Shown here piece after piece: positions 50,466 to 56,928 of a DNA stretch of 64,000 nucleotides (its first letter is position 1; every line of letters starts with the position of its first letter). This DNA is from Nonomuraea fuscirosea (GTDB lineage: Bacteria > Actinomycetota > Actinomycetes > Streptosporangiales > Streptosporangiaceae): positions 434,001 to 498,000 of the forward strand of contig NZ_PVNG01000005.1 of the NCBI RefSeq assembly GCF_003001935.1, in the 5' to 3' direction. The translations under genes and the position numbers were made by a program. Under the pieces are notes generated by a model, which was not told the origin of the DNA, did no database searches, and worked only from the letters and a program-made list of their open reading frames with translations.

Positions 50466-51767
50466 TCAGCGCGCCCCCTGGCTCCGCGCGCGAATCCGCT
50501 CGAAGTCGCGCTGCTCGGGAGCCGGCTCGATCCCCGCGTCGGTGGCCTCCCCGACCGGGACGCCGTTTCGCCGCAGCACCTGCGACAGGTCCTGTGCGCG
50601 CTGGGAGCGGCGGTTCTGGGAACGCTCGTCGTCGTACGAAAGGACTCGGATGGCCATCCCCGTGTCCCCGTGCGGTGCCACCTCAACCACGACCTCGCTA
50701 CTGTCGTGATGCCGCAGCTTGCTGTAGTGCGCCGCCCGGAAGTCCCCTTCCTCATAGGTCTCCTCCACGAAGGCGAACCCCTGATCAGCCAGCGCGTCGA
50801 TGACCTGTTCCGCGGTGTTGGCCCGGAACTGGGCTGCGACGACTCGGCGGCCCGCCCGTTCGACCAAGGAATCCAGCCGTGCCTCGTAGCCGGGCGCGAC
50901 CTGGGTGATGATCGCCCGGAGCTCCTCCACGGTCAGCGGGCTCTGCTCCCCGGTCGCGACACGCGTCCGCTCCTGGATCTCGGCCAGCAGTTCGCTCAGG
51001 CCTCCATCGGTCCAGTGGTCCACGTCCACCGTGGCGCCGGGCAGGTCGGGGACCGGCACTTCGGCGTTGAGGCGTCCCGTCTCGGCCACCCGGTGCAGCG
51101 CGGTCAGCGCCTCCGCCTGCGTCCGTAACCAGTCGGTCTCGAGCAGTTGGACGTCGGCGCGCAGCTCGCTGAGATCGTGATAGAGCTGCCGGACGGTGCC
51201 GAGCGAGTACGCGGCTTCCTGCTCCTGGAGCATCCGCCCGGCGTCGGCGAGCCGCTGGTGAAGCCGGTCGAGCCGCCCGGGGGCGAAGCGCTCGTGCGGC
51301 AGGCAGTCGACGACGTCGTGCATGACCCGGGCGTCCTGGTAGAAGGCGCGCGCCATCTCGGACGCCCGCTCGCGGCCCGCCTTGAGGTCGTCCACGCGAT
51401 CGGACAGCTTCTGAAACTGCGCCTGCCGCTCGGAACGTTCCCGGCTGAGGTCCCTGCGCAGTTGCTCGGCCGTCTTCCTCGTCTCGTTGCGCAGGTCCGT
51501 GAGGCCGGCCGCCTGCTCGCGCAGTTCGACATCGACCCACGCCTCCAGTTGCCGGGTGTTCGCGCTCAGCGCGGACAGGCCCTTCTCCACCTGGTCCTGC
51601 CGGCGGGAGAGCGTCGTCTGGACCCGGTTGAGGTCGGCCAGATTCTGCCGCCGGATGTTCTCCAGCATCCCGGGCAGCTCGCGCTGGACCTGTGCCAGCC
51701 TCCCGGCTGCTTGCTGCGCCGAGTTCCAGGCGCTCTCGTCGACCATGATGTGCTTGGTGCCGCTCAC
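50466..51767 (-). CDS. Coiled-coil protein of the conflict operon (N-terminal gene)
   Basis: A 433-residue protein starting at GTG 51767, overlapping the radical SAM stop (GTGA). Residues about 10-150 form a long coiled coil (QLEAWVDVELREQAAGL, RRDLSRERSERQAQFQKL), then helical region, then a small alpha/beta domain near 330-400 (VVVEVAPHGDTGMAIRVLSY). No catalytic motif is obvious. It precedes the double AAA+ gene by one base and may be its adaptor or sensor. A second, unrelated coiled-coil protein is encoded later in the operon. Confidence 0.8.
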   Translation of the reverse strand: MSGTKHIMVDESAWNSAQQAAGRLAQVQRELPGMLENIRRQNLADLNRVQTTLSRRQDQVEKGLSALSANTRQLEAWVDVELREQAAGLTDLRNETRKTAEQLRRDLSRERSERQAQFQKLSDRVDDLKAGRERASEMARAFYQDARVMHDVVDCLPHERFAPGRLDRLHQRLADAGRMLQEQEAAYSLGTVRQLYHDLSELRADVQLLETDWLRTQAEALTALHRVAETGRLNAEVPVPDLPGATVDVDHWTDGGLSELLAEIQERTRVATGEQSPLTVEELRAIITQVAPGYEARLDSLVERAGRRVVAAQFRANTAEQVIDALADQGFAFVEETYEEGDFRAAHYSKLRHHDSSEVVVEVAPHGDTGMAIRVLSYDDERSQNRRSQRAQDLSQVLRRNGVPVGEATDAGIEPAPEQRDFERIRARSQGAR

Positions 51768-52351
51768 ATCCCACCCCTTCCGATCGTGCTCCAAGCAGCG
51801 GTGAGGCCGCTGGGCGGGACTCCCACCAGCAGGACGTCCCGGTCGTTGACATGAAGCTCGGCGCGGCGCGGCGCGCCGGTGAAATCGAAGCCGCGCAGCC
51901 GGTCCGTCAGGTGATGCACCCGCTGGTTGGCACTGCCGCGCAGCCCGCGGTCATCGTTGCGGGCAGCGACGTAGCGCCCGTCGATGAGAACGTCGACCTC
52001 CGCGAGCAGTTCGGCGGCGGCCGGCCGATCGGTCAGTTCCTCCAGGCGGAAGCCGGTGAAGCAGATGAGTGTGACCTCCTTGACCGCGCGCACGACCCGG
52101 GCGGTCGCCGCCAGCTCGGCCGCCTGTGCCATCGGCTCCCCTCCCGAGAACGTCAACCCGGTCACCCGGGAGTCGCTGAGGAGGGCGGCGGCCAGCTCGT
52201 GCGGGGACATCTGCTGGGCCGGGCGGTCGGGGATCCAGTCCGGCGCCAGACATCCACGGCAGTGGAAGGGGCAGCCCTGCACCCAGACCACGGCACGAAT
52301 ACCCGAGCCCAGCGCTTCGGTCGCCGTGCAGATCTCGGCCACGTTCAGCAT
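51764..52351 (-). CDS. Radical SAM protein (NrdG/PFL-activase-like)
   Basis: A 195-residue minimal radical SAM enzyme. The [4Fe-4S] ligands are Cys27, Cys31 and Cys34 in GCPFHCRGC (CxxxCxxC). The SAM-binding TFSGGEPMAQ lies near residue 90. It is short, like activases NrdG and PflA, and lacks a SPASM or twitch extension. Start ATG 52351 follows the DUF4407 stop after 4 bp. In this operon it might activate or chemically modify a protein component; no glycyl-radical enzyme is present in the window. The CxxxCxxC cluster is complete, so it should be active. Confidence 0.88.
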   Translation of the reverse strand: MLNVAEICTATEALGSGIRAVVWVQGCPFHCRGCLAPDWIPDRPAQQMSPHELAAALLSDSRVTGLTFSGGEPMAQAAELAATARVVRAVKEVTLICFTGFRLEELTDRPAAAELLAEVDVLIDGRYVAARNDDRGLRGSANQRVHHLTDRLRGFDFTGAPRRAELHVNDRDVLLVGVPPSGLTAAWSTIGRGGM

Positions 52352-52355
52352 GAGA

Positions 52356-53885
52356 TCACCTGCCCCTGCGGAACAGGGCGGTGAGCGTTCCCCAGCGCGG
52401 GATCCTGCGGCGGCCGTTGCCCGCCGCGCCTGCTGCGGCCAGCATCGGGTTCACCGGTGGTTGGATGCCGCCCGGCTCCGCCTCTTGAATCGGCATCGGC
52501 AACGTCCCGCGCACTTCGACGTACCCGTCCACATCGTGCGGCAGGAGGCGGAGTTCTCGGTCGCGCCACAGGTCGAGTGATCGCTGCGCCACCTCCAGTT
52601 CTGCCTCGGCCGCGCGCTGCGCCATGGCCTCCAGCACTTTGGAACGTTCCCGTGCCACGTAGTCGGCATAGAGGATCTCGTCGTTGTTGGCGAGGAATCC
52701 CGCCTGGCGTTCCTTGCGAGCGGTCTGCTTGCCGAGCTCGAGCCGCTCCCTCTCGTACGCTTCGAGCAGCTCGTCATATCTGGTCGGCCGGCCCAGCAGG
52801 AAGAGGATCTTCACGAAGATGGGCAGGCACTCCAGCGTGGTGATCAGCAGGAACACCAGAGCGCGCCACATCCCGAGCGTGAAGTCGTTGCCCGAGGCCC
52901 GGTCCAGCGCCTTCAGCCGGATCAGGAACCCCTTGTTCGCCGCGTTCTTCTCTTCGAATGCCTTCTGTTGGTCGCTCTGCGCGCCTTGCAGCAGCTTCAG
53001 CCTGGCCTGAACGACGGGCAGCCGTGTCCGCGCTTCCTTGAGCGTGTCGCCGGCCGTCGCCTCGGCGCGCTGCCGAACGCTTTCCGTTCGCTCATCGAGC
53101 TGTTGCTGGTAGACGGCGATCCGTTTTGCGGCATCGGCCTCCCTGCGCTTGTACTTCTTCCAGTAGGGCCCGGGGCCGGCGTCGTGCCTGACGCGCCCCT
53201 TGCATTTGTCGCCCGTCAGCTCGCAGGCCGCCGCGTCCTCGTTGGCGTCACGCCGTTTCCTCTGGATTTCGAGGAGCGCAGTGAGGCGGTCGGCCTCCCG
53301 GTCGTTTCCCACGGCGTCGACCGCCGTGCCACCGCCCGCGATCGTGACCAAAAGGCTCTCTCGCTCGCCCTGGAGCCTCTTGATCTCCTGAGCCATGGGA
53401 CCGCTGTCCAACATGCGTTGGTTCGCCGAGGACTGTTCGATTCTGATTTTGGTGATCTCGGCCTCGATCTCCGGGCCGAAGATCTGCAGGACCAGCGGCG
53501 TGGAGATGATCACGCCGAACAGTAGGGCCAGCGCGGCGCGCGGTATCGCGATCTTGAGAATGTCCCGCCTGCGGGCACTTCGCTGCAGCGAGGAGACCAG
53601 CCAGCGGTCCAGGTTCAGAATGGCCAGGAACCACACCATGGAGACGAATCCGGCGGTGGCGGGCGCCGCGTTCAAGGCCATGCTCAGGGCGAAGAACATC
53701 GAAACACCGGCAAGCGTGGCCGTCGTGAGAACGGCGCCACCCATCCCCTGATATTTGGGACGATCACTCGGCGTTTGATCAAGAATGTACGGGTCGGCAC
53801 CGGACAGCCAGATCAGGAATGACTGACGATTATGGGGCCGTAAAGGCCGAGGAACGACCGGCCTGACCACGGGCGGCTGGGTCAT
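52356..53885 (-). CDS. DUF4407 integral membrane protein
   Basis: A 509-residue membrane protein, first gene of the operon. TM helices are at about 52-70, 75-93 (GFVSMVWFLAILNLDRW), 110-130 (IAIPRAALALLFGVIISTP) and 335-357. Between TM3 and TM4 is a charged coiled-coil domain of about 190 residues with two Cys (CELTGDKC), and a basic coiled-coil tail follows TM4. This 4-TM arrangement with NLDRW is the DUF4407 pattern. It could anchor the system at the membrane and sense envelope damage. ATG 53885 has GAGGG four bases upstream; the promoter must be in the AT-rich DNA before it. Confidence 0.85.
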   Translation of the reverse strand: MTQPPVVRPVVPRPLRPHNRQSFLIWLSGADPYILDQTPSDRPKYQGMGGAVLTTATLAGVSMFFALSMALNAAPATAGFVSMVWFLAILNLDRWLVSSLQRSARRRDILKIAIPRAALALLFGVIISTPLVLQIFGPEIEAEITKIRIEQSSANQRMLDSGPMAQEIKRLQGERESLLVTIAGGGTAVDAVGNDREADRLTALLEIQRKRRDANEDAAACELTGDKCKGRVRHDAGPGPYWKKYKRREADAAKRIAVYQQQLDERTESVRQRAEATAGDTLKEARTRLPVVQARLKLLQGAQSDQQKAFEEKNAANKGFLIRLKALDRASGNDFTLGMWRALVFLLITTLECLPIFVKILFLLGRPTRYDELLEAYERERLELGKQTARKERQAGFLANNDEILYADYVARERSKVLEAMAQRAAEAELEVAQRSLDLWRDRELRLLPHDVDGYVEVRGTLPMPIQEAEPGGIQPPVNPMLAAAGAAGNGRRRIPRWGTLTALFRRGR

Positions 53886-54291
53886 CTACCCTCACTTTCC
53901 CCTACATCGTGCCCACCAGAGGGATAAGAGGCCGGGCCATGAAGGGCGGGGCGCCCCGGCGGTGTCACCGGGAACGCGGGAGCCCGCGAGATCGAGACCC
54001 GTACCTGGATCGGCCGCCGTGGCCAGCGGCGCATAAAGGACCGCCAGAGGCGGTCGGCTCGAACTTTCGTCGCCTGACGTCGTCCGGCGAGTGCGTTGAT
54101 CTCGCGGAAACGCAACTCCGCTGAAGGGATGGCCGATCGAAGTCGTCCGTTGACGACGACGACAAAGCCCTCCTTACGCCCCCCACTCACTTACGCTCCC
54201 CGTAATGCCGATGAAGAAGCCGAGCATGTCCCCCGAGGCGGCAGTTTATATCAAAGACCACTTTGGACGACATCCCTCAGCACCTGGTCTT

Positions 54292-54321
54292 TTTTGCCAC
54301 TTAACCCGAGCTGTGGCAAAA
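54292..54321. repeat. Inverted repeat TTTTGCCAC/GTGGCAAAA with extra half-site
   Basis: A perfect 9-bp inverted repeat with a 12-base loop (54301-54312). A further copy of the half-site, GTGGCAAA, is at 54417-54424, 104 bases from the right arm. Close by, CAATCG-CGA-CGATTG at 54430-54444 is another perfect palindrome. Placed upstream of the conflict operon, these look like operators. A terminator role is less likely because no T-run follows the stem in either direction. Confidence 0.5.
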
Positions 54322-54566
54322 TTCTTCACCCCGTTAAGCCATCCCTCACGGGCACCTTCAGGGCGATTTATTCGCATACCGCTGAGATATGATACTTTGT
54401 CTTACTTAAACGATATGTGGCAAATGTCGCAATCGCGACGATTGTGTGATTTTTAGCCGAGCAACAAAGCACCGCGTCGACCGGAGTTCTTCGAAGGGGG
54501 CGTTCCGCTCGCCGCCTTGGCGCGGCCGACGAGCGGGGCACGGAGCCCGATGAGCGGTCACGGCCG

Positions 54567-54863
54567 TCAGACGCAGGCTAGTCCGGTCCGCCGGGCAGGG
54601 CCGCCCGGCAGACCGGAGCCTGCCAGCCCCCTGAGCATCTTGCCGGTTTCGGCGAGCCCCTCGTCGCCGCCGATGGCCGCTGCCGGAGGCCGCTTCGGGC
54701 GGGAGCCGACAGCGGCACCTAGGAGCGGGCGAGCCAGGGCATATAGGGCTTCCATGGGCGGGACGTCGCGGCCCAGCAGGACGATTGAACCCGACAGACG
54801 ATCCAAGACGGCCCCGGCCGTGCTGACTGGATCGTTTTCCGCGGTCCGTCCTTCGGGCGGCAT
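54567..54863 (-). CDS. Candidate small protein downstream of the HExxH gene
   Basis: A 98-codon frame, same strand as and 88 bp after the HExxH/2OG operon. Third positions are mostly G or C and the composition is protein-like, with a helix-prone stretch PPMEALYALARPLLG and a Gly/Pro-rich end that contains one Cys. No clear Shine-Dalgarno sequence precedes ATG 54863, and frames on the other strand overlap it. If real, it could be the substrate or partner of the two enzymes, but no known precursor-peptide signature is present. Confidence 0.3.
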   Translation of the reverse strand: MPPEGRTAENDPVSTAGAVLDRLSGSIVLLGRDVPPMEALYALARPLLGAAVGSRPKRPPAAAIGGDEGLAETGKMLRGLAGSGLPGGPARRTGLACV

Positions 54864-54951
54864 CGCGACGTGACGCGTGGATTGTGCCTACCATGGCGCT
54901 CGACTATTCTGGAGCTGGCTGTAGTTTCTCACCGCGCTAGATTGAAGGTCA

Positions 54952-56052
54952 CTATACTACGAGGGTTGTCGAAATGACCGATACTTCCTCAGCATGGATG
55001 TCCCGCACCTCCGTCATCAGCCGCCGGGCCACTGGCCAGCGCCGGGTGAGCCCTTCCCACCGGCCGAGAAGATCGGCGCGCAGCCGCGCGGGCAGGGCGA
55101 CGTCGTCACCGGCCAGCAGACGAAGGGGCCCGGTCACGTATGTGGCGGCCAGCCGCGGCAGCGCCGCGAACTCGGGTCCCCGGTGGTCGGTGGCCCGCCG
55201 CAGCGTGCGGCCTACAGGACGGAGGCAGCCCGGGAACCCCGGGAGGCGGCCGATCCGCTCGGCCAGCCCGTCCCGCAGACAGCCGGCGACCTTGCCCTCG
55301 CCGCGTTCCAAGCTCTCCAGCAGCGCGACCAGTTCGACCGCCATGGCGTAGGACTCGGCGGCGAGCAGCCCATACCCGAACTCGGCGGCAGGCGGAGTCG
55401 GCGGTTCACCGCCCGTGGCCGGCGGCCAGGTTCCAGGGACCTCCTCTACCATCGCGAGGTGGTCGAGGTGCGCCCCCTCGTGGATGCCCCGCCAGACACG
55501 GCGCCGCAGCTCAGGCGCGCGACGAGGTACGTCGACCAGCACGGCAGGATGACCTGGCAGCCGCATCCAGAGCCGCCGGGCAAGCCCCGTGTAGCCCCGT
55601 CCCGGCACCACGAGGTGCCCGCGCCGGGCGGAGGGGCGGAATCTCTCGCCCCACCAGAGGTGGCTCGCGGCCCGGTCGGGCACGCGCACGTGCCCGCGGC
55701 GCGTGGGCAGCGCGTCACAGAACTCGGCGAGCGCCGCGCACATGTGCCACGTGCTCCCAGCCACGGGTGGGACCGGACCGGGCGGCTCGGCCACCGGATA
55801 GTAGCGGGGCACTGGCCCGGCGATGGCGCGCAGCGCGCGGAGCCGTGCCGCGGCGACGCCCCCGCGCCGCACGCCACTCGCCGCGATCACCTGATCCAGC
55901 CCGGCGAACGCGCTCGGCCGGGCGAGCACCGCGCAGCCGAGCGCCACTTCGGCCCAGCCGTATACCGTCCAAGCGGCGGCCTCCGCTCCTTCCGCGGGGA
56001 CGCAGGCCGCCGCGCTCGCCGCGGCGGCCGCCCATGCGCGTGCCCCGGTCAT
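54952..56052 (-). CDS. HExxH-motif protein (putative zinc metalloprotein)
   Basis: A 366-residue protein. The motif GIHEGAHLDHL gives His191-Glu192 and His195, and Glu233 in LAAESYAMAVE, 38 residues on, could be the third zinc ligand, as in gluzincins. The N-terminal third is Ala-rich and helical, and no signal peptide is evident, so it is probably cytoplasmic. I do not recognise the family; HExxH proteins linked to peptide-modification operons are one option, a degenerate peptidase another. ATG 56052 overlaps the dioxygenase stop by four bases (ATGA), so both are made together. Confidence 0.7.
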   Translation of the reverse strand: MTGARAWAAAAASAAACVPAEGAEAAAWTVYGWAEVALGCAVLARPSAFAGLDQVIAASGVRRGGVAAARLRALRAIAGPVPRYYPVAEPPGPVPPVAGSTWHMCAALAEFCDALPTRRGHVRVPDRAASHLWWGERFRPSARRGHLVVPGRGYTGLARRLWMRLPGHPAVLVDVPRRAPELRRRVWRGIHEGAHLDHLAMVEEVPGTWPPATGGEPPTPPAAEFGYGLLAAESYAMAVELVALLESLERGEGKVAGCLRDGLAERIGRLPGFPGCLRPVGRTLRRATDHRGPEFAALPRLAATYVTGPLRLLAGDDVALPARLRADLLGRWEGLTRRWPVARRLMTEVRDIHAEEVSVISTTLVV

Positions 56053-56762
56053 GACGCCCACAGCCGGACGCGCAGCAGCAGGCGGGCCGCATCCTGGAAG
56101 GACGTGCGACCGTGCATGACGCGGTGATTGTCGATGACGATCACGTCCCCGGGCCGGTGCTCCAGGCGCACTGCCCCTGGCACCACCTTCAGCAGCGAGC
56201 CGAACCAGGTCGCCACCTTGCGCTGCTCCGGGGTCAAGCCCACTAGGTTGTCGCCGCGCCAGCGCACCGTACCGTCACCTGGCATGACCGCCGCTCGGGG
56301 GGAGACGTCCGCCGGCCCGCCACTGAACGCCTCAGGCACCCTCCACCCCCACCTCGGTTCTCCCAGCGCCGCGAGGACGCGCTCGCCGAGAGCGTGCCGC
56401 CGCAGTTCGGCGTCCACGGTGGCGGCGTCGAGCAGCAGCGTCAGCCCGCCGTCCGCCGCGGGCCGCACGACGAACAAGCAGACGAGATCCTCGGGACGGG
56501 AGCGATAGGCGGCGTCGGTGTGGAAGTCCACCGCGCCCGCCCGTTCCGACAGGGTGGCCGCGGCATCCGTTCTCGACGGCCGTACCGGCCAGATCTCCCG
56601 GCCCGCGTCTCTGCGCGACGGCGCTCCGAACCGCCGTGCCAGAGACAGTATCTTCGTGTGGTCCACCGCCCCGCCGTCGGCGAAACACAGACCGGTGCGC
56701 AACACCGCCCATCCTTGCTCGACCAGGTGGCGCCTGGCGGCAGTGAAGTTCATCTCGTTCAC
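56049..56762 (-). CDS. TauD/TfdA-like 2-oxoglutarate/Fe(II) dioxygenase
   Basis: A 237-residue enzyme. The iron ligands are His81 and Asp83 in DFHTDAAY and His217 in NHRVMHGRTSF; an Arg in LLLRVRLW binds 2-oxoglutarate. This is the clavaminate-synthase/TauD fold that hydroxylates or desaturates small molecules and amino-acid residues. I chose GTG 56762 because GGGAGGGG lies seven bases upstream; the frame is open to 56930 but that part would run across the regulatory region. It is translationally coupled to the HExxH gene and divergent from the HTH-TPR gene, whose product may repress it. Confidence 0.85.
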   Translation of the reverse strand: MNEMNFTAARRHLVEQGWAVLRTGLCFADGGAVDHTKILSLARRFGAPSRRDAGREIWPVRPSRTDAAATLSERAGAVDFHTDAAYRSRPEDLVCLFVVRPAADGGLTLLLDAATVDAELRRHALGERVLAALGEPRWGWRVPEAFSGGPADVSPRAAVMPGDGTVRWRGDNLVGLTPEQRKVATWFGSLLKVVPGAVRLEHRPGDVIVIDNHRVMHGRTSFQDAARLLLRVRLWAS

Positions 56763-56870
56763 CGAATCGCCCCTCCCTGCATCTGTGGGTGCGATATCCA
56801 GGCAACCAGCGGGGGCGTCCGCGATCCGGGCGCATTCTGGGCGTGATCCGGCCATTCGCGTCAGCTCGGC

Positions 56871-56922
56871 AACGATAGTCGAGTAGAGATTGTGAGCCGA
56901 GACAACGATAGCCAGATATAGT
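56871..56922 (+). promoter_or_regulatory. Direct repeats and leaderless promoter of the HTH-TPR gene
   Basis: AACGATAG occurs at 56871-56878 and again at 56904-56911, 33 bp apart (three helical turns), inside longer similar contexts GGCAACGATAGTC and GACAACGATAGCC. TATAGT at 56917-56922 is a good -10, only six bases before ATG 56929, so the transcript should start at or near the start codon. No Shine-Dalgarno sequence is present, which agrees with a leaderless mRNA. Confidence 0.55.
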
Positions 56923-56928
56923 TTATTC

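Larger units (their letters stand above)
53886..54951. other. Long, partly AT-rich intergenic region upstream of the 11-gene operon
   Basis: About 1.07 kb. The part 54240-54470 is distinctly AT-rich for this genome and contains several inverted repeats but no gene I trust. Overlapping frames at 54096-54392 and 54205-54456 have poor codon statistics and no RBS. The operon promoter should be here, reading to the left; TAAACT (54250-54245) behind TTTGATA is a possible -10. The section 54480-54950 is GC-rich again and holds the candidate small ORF described separately. Confidence 0.55.

Noticed and set aside
54292..54321. The GTGGCAAA inverted repeat as a rho-independent terminator of the HExxH operon.
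   Set aside because: It is more than 600 bp after that operon and lacks a T-run after the stem in the relevant direction; an extra half-site nearby favours an operator.
54096..54456. Two overlapping plus-strand frames of 83-98 codons in the AT-rich region.
   Set aside because: No RBS, codon third positions not GC-biased, and they run across inverted repeats; more likely regulatory DNA.
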